Positions 16,487 through 25,199 of a stretch of DNA of 49,759 nt are shown here, piece after piece; the stretch's first letter is position 1; each line of letters opens with the position of its first letter. The stretch is from the NCBI GenBank assembly GCA_910588125.1, contig CAJUPI010000018.1, positions 1 through 49,759 on the forward strand, given 5' to 3'. Origin of the DNA: an uncultured Lachnospiraceae bacterium. GTDB taxonomy: Bacteria; Bacillota; Clostridia; Lachnospirales; Lachnospiraceae. The notes under the pieces are model-generated. The model was not told the DNA's origin, ran no database searches, and was given only the letters and a program-made list of their open reading frames with translations. The position numbers were made by a program, and so were the translations under genes.

Positions 16487-16609
16487 ATGAAGGAAATTCT
16501 GTTAATCGGTTTTACACTGGGGATTTTTCTTCTGGGCTATTTCATGATGGGGAGAATCCAGGCTATTATTGAAAAATACCTGCATGTAGCTCTGCACAAA
16601 TTTCGATGA
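16487..16609 (+). CDS. 40-residue single-pass membrane protein in the potassium locus
   Basis: An open frame of 40 codons from ATG 16487 to TGA 16607-16609, preceded 7 bases upstream by a near-perfect AAGGAGGTG. The peptide has one strong hydrophobic helix (residues 4-22, MKEILLIGFTLGIFLLGYFM) followed by a basic/amphipathic tail ending YLHVALHKFR. Its position, between ktrA and the kdpD-like gene in a tight operon, and its size recall KdpF, the small stabilising subunit of the Kdp pump, though no sequence kinship is claimed. It may be a regulatory or assembly peptide for Ktr or KdpD. Confidence 0.7.
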   Translation: MKEILLIGFTLGIFLLGYFMMGRIQAIIEKYLHVALHKFR

Positions 16610-16627
16610 GGCGGATCCGTATCCCAA

Positions 16628-16656
16628 TTGAACATTCTTGCATTCTATGATAAAAT
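16628..16656 (+). promoter_or_regulatory. Internal promoter before the kdpD-like gene
   Basis: TTGAAC (16628-16633) and TAAAAT (16651-16656) are exactly 17 bases apart, 28 bases before the GTG start. It could give the kinase and regulator their own basal transcription apart from the ktr genes. Confidence 0.55.
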
Positions 16657-16683
16657 TCATAATAACTACAGGGGGTGATTACA

Positions 16684-19269
16684 GTGCAGCAGCCGGTAAA
16701 GGGACATCTGAAGATTTTTTTCAGTTATGCCGAAAGTATCGGAAAGACGCAGGCAATGCTAAAGGCAGCATTGGGAGCAAAGGCTCAGGGAATGGATGTC
16801 TTGATCGGCACTATCACGCCCCATACCTCTAAAGAGACTATGGCTTTGCTGGAGAAATTCGAGCAGTTGCATCCGCAGAATCAGATCGGTAAAGAGAGCT
16901 TTGACTTAGACCGGGCCCTGGAGAGAAGGCCGGATTTGATCCTGGTAGACGAACTGGCTCATTCCAACGAGGCCGGCAGCCGTCACAGACGGCGTTATCA
17001 AGATATTGATGAGCTGTTGAAATCCGGAATTGACGTCTATACCACAGTAAATGTGGGAAATATTGAAAGCTTACATGATATGGTAACCTCGATTACCGGC
17101 ATTGCCACCTGGGATCGGATACCGGATTCTGTTTTTGATCAGGCTGATCAGGTGGAGCTGATAGACATAGAGCCGCAAGAGTTGATGGAACGGTTAAAGG
17201 AGTCCGATACGGCAGACTCCTTTTTTACCGTGGAGCAATTGACTGCTTTACGGGAGATCGCCCTGCGGCGCTGTGCCGACCGTGTCAGGCGCTTAGCGGA
17301 CGGGCATCAAAAAAAGAACAGTTTTCATACAGATGAGCATATTTTGGTCTGCCTTTCTTCTGCGCCGTCCAATGCCCGGATTATACGTACAGCGGCCCGG
17401 ATGGCCCGGGCTTTTAACAGCCAGTTTACGGCTCTTTTTGTGGAAACCCCGGATTTTGGAGCCGCCTCGTCAGAGAACCGGCAGCGGCTGCGGGATAACC
17501 GGGAGCTGGCCAAGCAGCTGGGGGCGCAGATCGAGATGGTTTATGGTGAGGATGTGCCATACCAGATCGCGGAGTTTGCCAGGCTTTTTGGCATTACCAA
17601 AATTGTTCTGGGACGAAGTGCCGTTACCCGTAAGTACTTGTTTGGCAAGCCGACATTGACAGAGCAGCTGATTTCGTATGCACCGGAAATGGATATCCAT
17701 ATCATTCCGGACAAGAGTTCTGATGCGGGATACCGGCCGCAAAGATTGAGGCATTCCCGCAAAGGAGAGGTGGGGAAAAACACAATCAGAAGCGTAGGGA
17801 TTCTGGCGGGGGCGACAGTTCTTGGGCTGGGATTTTACCGGCTGGGTTTTACGGAAGCGAATATCATTATGGTATATATTCTTGGGGTATTACTGACCTC
17901 AGCGGTGGTTTCTCATCCGGTATATAGTCTGGTTTCTTCCATTGCCAGCGTGTTTATTTTCAATTTTCTGTTTACTTCCCCCCGTTTTTCGTTGACAGCT
18001 TATGAGACCGGCTATCCGGTAACCTTTGTGGTTATGTTTTTGACGGCATATATTACGGGGACCTTTGCCATTCGCTATAAAAGACAGGCAGGGCAGTCGG
18101 CCAGGATTGCACATCGGACAAAAATCCTATATGATACCGACCAGCTGTTGTCGAAGGCCGGTAACAAGGCAGAGATTATGAATGCGGCAGCACAGCAGCT
18201 AAAGAAGCTCCTGGGAAGAAATATTGTGATTTTTGCCAATGAAGACGGGCAGCTTTCTGCTCCTTATCTGTTTTTGTCAGAGACAGCGCCGGTTTTAGAC
18301 TATGATTTGGAGAAGGAACGGGCGGCGGCGGAATGGGTGCTGAGGAATAATCATTCCGCCGGCGCGACGACGGATACGCTCTCAGATGTCAGATATCTGT
18401 ATCTGGCCCTGCGGGTTAATGAGCGGGTTTATGGGGTGGTGGGAATTGAGGCGGGGGACAATCCTCCGGACGCCGCGGAGCATGGCATATTATTGTCCAT
18501 CCTTGGAGAATGTGCCCTTGCACTGGAAAATGAGAAAAATGCCCGCGAGAAGGAAGCGGCGGCAATTTTAGCAGAGAACGAGCGGCTGCGGGCCAATTTG
18601 CTGCGGACAATTTCCCATGATCTGCGGACTCCATTGACCACTATTTCCGGAAATGCGGACAATCTGCTCAGCAATGGCAAGAATTTTGATGAAGATACAA
18701 AAATGCAGATTTACCGGGATATTTATGAGGATTCCATGTGGCTGATCAACCTGGTGGAGAATCTTTTGTATGCCACTCGCATTGAGGAAGGGCGAATGAC
18801 GCTGCATACTTCCACAGAGCTTCTTGGAGATATTGTGGAGGAGGCGATGATGCACATCAGCCGTAAGGCGGGCCGGCATCAGGTGTCCGTGGAAGACAAA
18901 GAAGAGCTTTTGCTGGTCAGGACGGATGCCAGGCTGGTCGTGCAGGTTATTGTGAATATCGTGGACAACGCATTCAAATACACGGTGCCTGGCACATCCG
19001 TCATCATCACCACAAAACGGAGCGGCTCGATGGCCATGGTGGAGATTGCCGATACAGGTAGTGGGATTAGGGACAAGGAGAAGGAAAAAATTTTTGACAA
19101 GTTTTATTGCGGCACGAATAAAATTGCGGATAATCGCCGCAGTTTGGGGCTGGGGCTGTATCTTTGCAGAGCGATTGTGGAGGCACATGGCGGAACCATA
19201 CGCGTGACAGACAATGAGCCGCAGGGAGCGGTTTTCAGCTTTACGCTTCCGCTGGAGGAGGTTAGATAA
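16684..19269 (+). CDS. kdpD: KdpD-like sensor histidine kinase
   Basis: 861 residues from GTG 16684 (AGGGGG at 16670-16675; GTG 16675 is an alternative). Order of domains: KdpD N-terminal domain (1-210) with ILVDELAHSNEAGSRHRRRYQDIDELL; a UspA-like domain (about 225-350); four membrane helices (about 370-465); a GAF-like region; HisKA with ISHDLRTPLTT; and HATPase with NIVDNAFKY, DTGSGI and LGLGLYLCR. The usual N-terminal Walker A GxxxGxGKT reads SYAESIGKT here, keeping Gly-Lys-Thr but losing the other glycines. KdpD senses K+ limitation or turgor. No kdpFABC genes lie nearby; Ktr genes do. Confidence 0.9.
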   Translation: MQQPVKGHLKIFFSYAESIGKTQAMLKAALGAKAQGMDVLIGTITPHTSKETMALLEKFEQLHPQNQIGKESFDLDRALERRPDLILVDELAHSNEAGSRHRRRYQDIDELLKSGIDVYTTVNVGNIESLHDMVTSITGIATWDRIPDSVFDQADQVELIDIEPQELMERLKESDTADSFFTVEQLTALREIALRRCADRVRRLADGHQKKNSFHTDEHILVCLSSAPSNARIIRTAARMARAFNSQFTALFVETPDFGAASSENRQRLRDNRELAKQLGAQIEMVYGEDVPYQIAEFARLFGITKIVLGRSAVTRKYLFGKPTLTEQLISYAPEMDIHIIPDKSSDAGYRPQRLRHSRKGEVGKNTIRSVGILAGATVLGLGFYRLGFTEANIIMVYILGVLLTSAVVSHPVYSLVSSIASVFIFNFLFTSPRFSLTAYETGYPVTFVVMFLTAYITGTFAIRYKRQAGQSARIAHRTKILYDTDQLLSKAGNKAEIMNAAAQQLKKLLGRNIVIFANEDGQLSAPYLFLSETAPVLDYDLEKERAAAEWVLRNNHSAGATTDTLSDVRYLYLALRVNERVYGVVGIEAGDNPPDAAEHGILLSILGECALALENEKNAREKEAAAILAENERLRANLLRTISHDLRTPLTTISGNADNLLSNGKNFDEDTKMQIYRDIYEDSMWLINLVENLLYATRIEEGRMTLHTSTELLGDIVEEAMMHISRKAGRHQVSVEDKEELLLVRTDARLVVQVIVNIVDNAFKYTVPGTSVIITTKRSGSMAMVEIADTGSGIRDKEKEKIFDKFYCGTNKIADNRRSLGLGLYLCRAIVEAHGGTIRVTDNEPQGAVFSFTLPLEEVR

Positions 19270-19273
19270 GAAA

Positions 19274-19987
19274 ATGAGTAAACTGCAAATTCTGGTGGTG
19301 GAGGATGATGCACCGGTGCGCAACCTGATCACGACCACCTTAAAAGCACATGATTATCGTTTTGTCGTTGCGGTCAACGGAATGGATGCAGTGATGGAGG
19401 CGGCCTCTCATAATCCAGATATCATTCTGCTGGATTTGGGGCTGCCGGACATCGACGGAGTGGAGGTGATCCGGCGGGTCCGCAGTTGGTCTCATATGCC
19501 GATTATTGTTATCAGTGCCAGAAGCGAGGATAGTGACAAAATAGAAGCGCTGGATGCAGGGGCGGATGATTATCTGACTAAGCCGTTTTCCGTGGAGGAG
19601 CTGCTGGCCCGGCTGCGCGTCACCCAGCGCCGGCTGGTGCTGATGCAGAGTGGAAACAGCCAGCAGGCAGTGTTTATCAATGGCGGGCTGCGGATTGATT
19701 ACGCTTCTGGCTGTGCTTATCTGAGGGAGGAAGAGATGCATTTAACTCCGATTGAATACCGGCTATTATGCCTGCTGGCCCAGAATACCGGCAAGGTGCT
19801 GACACACAAATTTATTACTCAGAGTGTCTGGGGAAGCAGCTGGGGAAATGAGGTGGGCTCTCTGCGGGTATATATGGCAACGCTGCGCAAAAAACTGGAA
19901 AAATTTTCCGGGTCACCACAGTATATTCAGACACATGTGGGGATCGGATACCGGATGTTGAAGATCGACAATCCTCAGGCAGAGTGA
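19274..19987 (+). CDS. kdpE: KdpE-like response regulator, OmpR/PhoB family
   Basis: 237 residues from the ATG at 19274, four bases after the kinase stop; a longer in-frame version would overlap the kinase by about 55 bases and lacks a better ribosome-binding site. The receiver domain (1-120) shows VVEDDAPVR (acidic pocket), DIILLDLGLPDIDG (phospho-Asp near residue 52), VISARSE and DDYLTKPF. The C-terminal part is an OmpR-type winged helix: HLTPIEYRLLCLLAQNTGKVLTHKFITQSVWG, then SLRVYMATLRKKLE. It should act on the potassium operon, where TTAAT direct repeats precede ktrB. Confidence 0.92.
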   Translation: MSKLQILVVEDDAPVRNLITTTLKAHDYRFVVAVNGMDAVMEAASHNPDIILLDLGLPDIDGVEVIRRVRSWSHMPIIVISARSEDSDKIEALDAGADDYLTKPFSVEELLARLRVTQRRLVLMQSGNSQQAVFINGGLRIDYASGCAYLREEEMHLTPIEYRLLCLLAQNTGKVLTHKFITQSVWGSSWGNEVGSLRVYMATLRKKLEKFSGSPQYIQTHVGIGYRMLKIDNPQAE

Positions 19988-20005
19988 TTTTATTAGATTT
20001 ATAAA

Positions 20006-20060
20006 ACTTATAACAACTTATAACAATCTTTTTGACTTTGGCATGTAATAGTGATATATT
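20006..20060 (+). promoter_or_regulatory. Promoter with tandem 10-bp repeat before the hybrid kinase
   Basis: TTGACT (20032-20037) and TATATT (20055-20060) are 17 bases apart. ACTTATAACA occurs twice head to tail at 20006-20015 and 20016-20025, six bases upstream of the -35. Exact one-turn spacing next to a -35 fits a tandem activator site. This looks like the start of the 20-29 kb signalling operon. Confidence 0.6.
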
Positions 20061-20129
20061 GTAAAATACGAGATATTGGATTTTGGTAGTTTGGGGGAGT
20101 TGATCAAAGTCAGCAAGATGGAGATAAGA

Positions 20130-22721
20130 ATGAAAAAAGGAAAAGCGGAGAGAAGGAAAAACAAAGAATTCTCTTTGATTTTTTCTATCATACTGGTTTT
20201 TTGTGTTTTAGGGGCGGTTGTGTTTTCTGTGGCACAGAAGATATCAGCAGAGATGTCTTCGTCTGCCATTCACAATTTGAGTGAGAGCCTAGGCCTGATC
20301 AAGGGGACAATAGAAGCGATTCTGAACAAGGAAGCAGAATTCCAGAAGCTGATTGCCCAGGAAATTACCATGATAGAAGATCCGGAAGAATTTATCCGTT
20401 CTTATAAAAAGAACGGGACAATGGTAAGGATCTCGTTGATTTTATCAGGAGAGGCTGAAGGCGTGTCCAATGTGGGAGATACTTTTTCGGAAGAAGGGTT
20501 GGACTTTTCGACCGGAAAGAGCGTGGATGGACTTCCGATTTCCCAATCCTATCTGAATGGCCTGGGCACGTGGGCATATACGATTAAATGTCCGGTAATA
20601 AAGGAGGATAAAGAGATCGCCGCTCTCTATATGGAATATATCTACGATTCCTTTGATGAGGCACTGCCAGGAAGCTTTTATAATGGCAAGGCCATGCTTT
20701 ATATTATGGATGCCAGGAGCGAGAGACTGGTGCTAAAGCCAAAAGGGATGGGAGAACGAATAGCCGGCCATCTGAACCTGCAGGATTTTTACCGGGCGAA
20801 TAATATTATGGAGCCCCAGCTGCAGGCGGAGGTGGAAGCCAGTGTTGCCTCCGGAAAGAATATTATGTTTTACCACGACATCCGGGGAAAAGATTCTCTG
20901 ATTTATATGTGGGCGGTCAATGACGGCGGAATTTATCTCATTGGTTATGTCCCGATTGAGGCGATTCAGCAGGAAGGCAAGGCAGTCAACCAGAATATTA
21001 TAATAGTGGTCCTGGTGATGCTGGTAGCGTTTTTTGTTTGCTGCCTGTTGTATTACCAAAATCAGAGGCAACAGATCCAGATCCGAAGAGAACGGGAAAC
21101 GGAGCGGGAAATTCATAATAAACAGCTGGCGGAGGCATTGCAGGCGGCACAGATTGCGAGTAAATCCAAGACGACATTTCTGTCGAATATGTCCCATGAT
21201 ATCCGGACACCGATGAATGCAATTCTGGGATTTACGACTCTGCTTGCCAAGGATGCGGACAATCCGGTTAAAGTACGTGAGTACACGAAAAAAATCACAG
21301 CTTCCGGCCAGCACCTACTTAGCCTGATTAATGATGTCCTGGATGTCTCAAAGATTGAGAGCGGAAAGGTAGTCCTGACAATAGGAGAATTTACACTGAA
21401 TAATCTGGTTTCCTCCGTGGATGCGATTATCCGGCCGATGGCAGATGCACGGGAACAGAAATTTGATGTGACAGTGACGGGGATTAAACATGAGTATCTG
21501 GTGGGAGACGAGACACGGATCAATCAAATCCTGATTAATCTTTTGTCAAATGCGGTAAAATATACTCCCAAAGGAGGGAATATCTGGTTCCGGATCATTG
21601 GTTTGCCTCAGCGATCCAGCCAATATGAACACATCCGGATTGAGGTGGAGGATGATGGCTATGGGATGACGCCGGAATACTTAAAGACAATATTTGAGGC
21701 ATTTACCAGGGCGGAGAACAGTACGACGAATAAAGTTCAGGGAACGGGCCTCGGAATGGCGATCACCAAAAATATCGTAGAGCTTATGGGCGGAACCATA
21801 GAAGTTTCCAGTGAGATAGACAAGGGAAGCATTTTCCGGGTGGAGCTGGAGCTTCGCATACCGGACCGACAGGTAGATCGGGAATTCTGGGAGAAAAGCG
21901 GAATCTCCCGAATTTTGGCAGTGGATGATGACAAAGAGATCTGTGAGAATATTCAGGCTCTCATGGAGGATACGGGAGCTGCTGTGGATGTTGCCTACAG
22001 CGGGGAGGAAGCGCTTGTCCGGCTTGACAGGGCGATTAAGACGGGCCAGGAATATCATATGGTTCTTCTGGACTGGAAGATGCCGGAAATGGACGGCATT
22101 GAGACGGCAAAGCAAATCCGAAGCAAAATATCGGATACATTGCCAATCTTATTTCTGACAGCCTATGACGGTGTGGATGTAGAGGATGAGATCTGCCATG
22201 TGGAGAATGCCGGAATTCTGGCAAAACCGTTTTTTGTATCTGCATTTAAAGAGAAGATTTCAGATATGAAGACCGGAATAGGAGTTGGACATTCGACAGC
22301 AACGCCGGTGGAATATGACAGCCTGAAAGGATTGCATGTACTGGTGGCAGAGGATAATGAGATCAATGCGGAAATTCTGTTAGAGCTTTTGGATGTGGAA
22401 GGGGCAACGTGTGAAATCATGGAAAATGGCCAGTTGGCGGTGGAACGTTTTGCACGGTCGGCAGAAGGCGAATTCGCTGCTATTTTGATGGATGTCCAGA
22501 TGCCGGTTATGAATGGCTATGAAGCATCGAGGGCAATCCGGGCTTTGAAGCGTGGGGATGCCAGGGAGATTCCGATCATCGCTATGACGGCCAATGCTTT
22601 TGCCGAGGATGTAAAGGATGCGCTGGATGCCGGCATGAATGTCCACATCGCAAAGCCGATCGATATGGCTTTGTTGAAGAAGACTTTGAATCAGTGGGTA
22701 CAAAAAAGCATTAGGGTTTAG
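20130..22721 (+). CDS. Hybrid sensor histidine kinase with two receiver domains
   Basis: 863 residues from the ATG at 20130 (GGAGA upstream; in-frame ATG at 20118 also possible). An N-terminal helix (about 15-37) and a second one (about 306-328, IIIVVLVMLVAFFVCCLLYY) enclose an extracytoplasmic Cache-like sensor of about 270 residues. Then follow HisKA with NMSHDIRTPMNAILG, HATPase with LLSNAVKYTPKGG, DDGYGM and GTGLGMAI, a first receiver (LAVDDDKEI, VLLDWKMPEMDG) and a second (VLVAEDNEINAEI, ILMDVQMPVMNGYEASRAIR). No DNA-binding or HPt domain is present, so the output partner is elsewhere. The solute-binding gene follows after 27 bases. Confidence 0.92.
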   Translation: MKKGKAERRKNKEFSLIFSIILVFCVLGAVVFSVAQKISAEMSSSAIHNLSESLGLIKGTIEAILNKEAEFQKLIAQEITMIEDPEEFIRSYKKNGTMVRISLILSGEAEGVSNVGDTFSEEGLDFSTGKSVDGLPISQSYLNGLGTWAYTIKCPVIKEDKEIAALYMEYIYDSFDEALPGSFYNGKAMLYIMDARSERLVLKPKGMGERIAGHLNLQDFYRANNIMEPQLQAEVEASVASGKNIMFYHDIRGKDSLIYMWAVNDGGIYLIGYVPIEAIQQEGKAVNQNIIIVVLVMLVAFFVCCLLYYQNQRQQIQIRRERETEREIHNKQLAEALQAAQIASKSKTTFLSNMSHDIRTPMNAILGFTTLLAKDADNPVKVREYTKKITASGQHLLSLINDVLDVSKIESGKVVLTIGEFTLNNLVSSVDAIIRPMADAREQKFDVTVTGIKHEYLVGDETRINQILINLLSNAVKYTPKGGNIWFRIIGLPQRSSQYEHIRIEVEDDGYGMTPEYLKTIFEAFTRAENSTTNKVQGTGLGMAITKNIVELMGGTIEVSSEIDKGSIFRVELELRIPDRQVDREFWEKSGISRILAVDDDKEICENIQALMEDTGAAVDVAYSGEEALVRLDRAIKTGQEYHMVLLDWKMPEMDGIETAKQIRSKISDTLPILFLTAYDGVDVEDEICHVENAGILAKPFFVSAFKEKISDMKTGIGVGHSTATPVEYDSLKGLHVLVAEDNEINAEILLELLDVEGATCEIMENGQLAVERFARSAEGEFAAILMDVQMPVMNGYEASRAIRALKRGDAREIPIIAMTANAFAEDVKDALDAGMNVHIAKPIDMALLKKTLNQWVQKSIRV

Positions 22722-22748
22722 AAGGAAGAAGCAGGAAAGGCAGGAAAG

Positions 22749-24062
22749 ATGGGAATCAAAAAAGTATGGGTAGCTGGATTGTTCGGGATAGCCACCTTGA
22801 TTATGGCTGCATGCAGCAAAAAACAGGAGCTGTCTCAGAATTTGGTGGCAGAAGCAGATAGTGACAGAAAGGTGGTCAACTTATTCGGTCCTATGGAGAA
22901 ATCAAAACCAAATGTGGATAATGTTGCAAGGACGGCATTTGATAAAACTGTCAGTATGGCGGAAGAGGAGCTGAATTTGACAGTAGAATACAGAACCTAT
23001 ACGGCAGAGGATTACCAGGAGAAGACTTATGATGATGTGGCGTTAGACCGGGTGCGCAACAATATGGATGATTTATATCTGCTCAATCCGGATAGCATTC
23101 AAATATTAGGAGAAGAGGGACGATTGCTGGATCTCTCAGATCTGGAATGTACCAAAAATTTGCGGGATGTGGTAAAAGCGGCAAACACCGTCAATGGGAA
23201 GCTGGTGGCGATTCCGCAGGAGGTGGTAGCATATGGCCTGTTTGTGAATAAGGATATGTTTGATCAATACCATTTGCCTCTGCCGAATACACCGGAGGAA
23301 TTTTTGGAATGTTGCCGGGTATTTAAAGAAAACGGAATTGAGACGCCGGTCGGCGCCAATCGCTGGTGGCTGGAGACCTTTGTCTTTGCCCAGGCGTTTG
23401 CCGACTTGTATAATGGAGGGAATACCGCAGAGGAGATTGCAGCACTCAATAGCGGAGAGAGTAAGTACAGCGATTACATGCGCCCTGGTTTTGAGTTTCT
23501 GAAGAAAATGATCGACGAGGGATATGTCGATGCCAAGGCCGCTTATACCTATGAGGCGATAGAGGGAGAGGGACCGGATTTCCTGGCTCAGAAGACGCCG
23601 ATTGTGATGGCTTATTGGGGGGCCGCCAATGCGGATACGGCCTATGGAATGCCAGACTTTGAAATGCAGGTGATCGGCTTTCCCAGCAGCAGAGGGCAGA
23701 TGCCGGTGGTTCCGATTACCGGCTATAGCATCAGTGCGGATGCGGTGAATCTGGAAGATGCCAAGGCGGTTCTGGAGGTGATTCTTTCTGATGAGGCCAT
23801 GAAAATCTACTCCGAGACCAATCGGGTGATTCCTTCAACAAAAAATGTGGAGGTAGATTGTATTGCGGCGTTGGAACCACTGAATGAAAAGATGAAAGAG
23901 AATGTCTATGTGCTGGCCTCCAACGCCAGCATGAAGATGGAGCAGTGGGGGAATCTTTGTCTGATTGTGCGGGAGCTATTAAATGGTGCTACAGTAGATG
24001 AGTGCATGGCAGAGCTTGATCGGATCCAGGAAGAGGCTGTGAAGAAGGGAGCAGAGAAATAA
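22749..24062 (+). CDS. Extracellular solute-binding lipoprotein (sugar-type), orphan
   Basis: 437 residues. Lipobox LIMAAC places the lipid-modified Cys near residue 21. The rest resembles family-1 (maltose/sn-glycerol-3-phosphate type) binding proteins: DDLYLLNPDSIQILGEEGRLLDLSDL, AIPQEVVAYGLFVNKDMFDQYHLPLPNTPEEFLECCR, then YWGAANAD and GYSISADAVNLEDAK. No permease or ATPase genes accompany it. Placed right after a hybrid kinase with a large outside sensor, it may deliver a ligand signal to that kinase, or borrow transport parts encoded elsewhere. The next ATG follows its stop with no gap. Confidence 0.85.
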   Translation: MGIKKVWVAGLFGIATLIMAACSKKQELSQNLVAEADSDRKVVNLFGPMEKSKPNVDNVARTAFDKTVSMAEEELNLTVEYRTYTAEDYQEKTYDDVALDRVRNNMDDLYLLNPDSIQILGEEGRLLDLSDLECTKNLRDVVKAANTVNGKLVAIPQEVVAYGLFVNKDMFDQYHLPLPNTPEEFLECCRVFKENGIETPVGANRWWLETFVFAQAFADLYNGGNTAEEIAALNSGESKYSDYMRPGFEFLKKMIDEGYVDAKAAYTYEAIEGEGPDFLAQKTPIVMAYWGAANADTAYGMPDFEMQVIGFPSSRGQMPVVPITGYSISADAVNLEDAKAVLEVILSDEAMKIYSETNRVIPSTKNVEVDCIAALEPLNEKMKENVYVLASNASMKMEQWGNLCLIVRELLNGATVDECMAELDRIQEEAVKKGAEK

Positions 24063-25199
24063 ATGCCACCAATCAGTTTTTTGATCAAACCTGCGTCCGG
24101 CAGCTGCAATATGCGTTGTAAATACTGCTTTTATGCAGATGAACAGGACAACAGGGAGATTCATTCTTACGGGATGATGTCAAAAGAAACCATGCATGCG
24201 ATCGTGGATAAAGGGCTGGCTTTTGCAGACCGGGAATGTACGTTTGCCTTTCAGGGAGGAGAGCCGACTTTGGTGGGCCTTGATTTTTTTCGGGATTTGA
24301 CCAGATATGCGGCAGCACAGCCAAATCCCAGAAAGGTGAAGCTCCGTTTTGCGATTCAGACGAACGGTTATGTGATGGATGACGAATGGGCTGAATTTTT
24401 GGGAGAACATCACTTCCTGGTGGGAGTTTCTTTGGATGGGACAAAGGAAATCCATGATCGATATCGGTTGGACGCGTCGGGCAAAGGAACCTATAACCGG
24501 GTGATGGAGGCAATCCGTTTGCTGAAAAAACATCAGGTGGATTACAATATTCTCACCGTGGTGACGGCGGCTACGACGCGAAACAGCCAGAAAGTTTATA
24601 ATTTTTTTAAGAAAAATCAGATGGGATACCAGCAGTATATCGAATGTCTGGATCCGATCGGAGAGATACCCGGCGGCCATGAGTATTCTCTGACACCGGA
24701 GAAATATGAAGTGTTTTTAAAAGGGCTGTTTGATGCCTGGTATTTGGACAGAAAGCATGGACGATATGTATATAACCGTTATTTTGAAAATCTGCTGATG
24801 CTTCTCAATGGACAGATGCCGGAGAGCTGCAATATGCGAGGCACCTGTGGCAGGCAGTGGATGATTGAGGCAGATGGGAGTACATATCCCTGTGATTTTT
24901 ATGCGCTGGATGAATGGCTTTTGGGAAATATTACCACAGACAGTTTAGAAGAGATGGAAAAGAGGCAGGAAGAGCTGGGATTCGTCCGGTGGTCGAAGCA
25001 GGTCCATGAGGATTGCCAGTCCTGCCGGTGGTTTGGCCTGTGCCGGGGTGGTTGCCGGCGCAACCGGGAGCCGGTGACGGAAAACAGCAGTGGAAAGAAT
25101 TATTTTTGCAGTGCCTACCAGGGATTTTTTGAATATGCCTATCCGCGGCTGCGGGAGATTTATCAGAGGACGATGGGGGAGATTTACTATCAGGAATGA
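24063..25199 (+). CDS. Radical SAM/SPASM enzyme, anaerobic sulfatase-maturase family
   Basis: 378 residues. The radical-SAM cluster motif is Cys15-x3-Cys19-x2-Cys22 (CNMRCKYC). QGGEPTL and FAIQTNGYV follow as in anSME. The C-terminal SPASM motif is complete: CGRQWMIEADGSTYPC (C-x9-G-x4-C), CQSCRWFGLCRGGC (C-x2-C-x5-C-x3-C) and a final Cys in YFCSAY, enough for two auxiliary 4Fe-4S clusters. The family oxidises a Cys or Ser of a protein substrate to formylglycine, or modifies peptides. No sulfatase gene is in the window. Start abuts the preceding stop; its own stop overlaps the next start (ATGA). Substrate unknown. Confidence 0.88.
   Translation: MPPISFLIKPASGSCNMRCKYCFYADEQDNREIHSYGMMSKETMHAIVDKGLAFADRECTFAFQGGEPTLVGLDFFRDLTRYAAAQPNPRKVKLRFAIQTNGYVMDDEWAEFLGEHHFLVGVSLDGTKEIHDRYRLDASGKGTYNRVMEAIRLLKKHQVDYNILTVVTAATTRNSQKVYNFFKKNQMGYQQYIECLDPIGEIPGGHEYSLTPEKYEVFLKGLFDAWYLDRKHGRYVYNRYFENLLMLLNGQMPESCNMRGTCGRQWMIEADGSTYPCDFYALDEWLLGNITTDSLEEMEKRQEELGFVRWSKQVHEDCQSCRWFGLCRGGCRRNREPVTENSSGKNYFCSAYQGFFEYAYPRLREIYQRTMGEIYYQE

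Noticed and set aside
18568..19338. 256-residue antisense frame over the kdpD-like gene
   Set aside because: Shadow of a confident gene; low-complexity composition.
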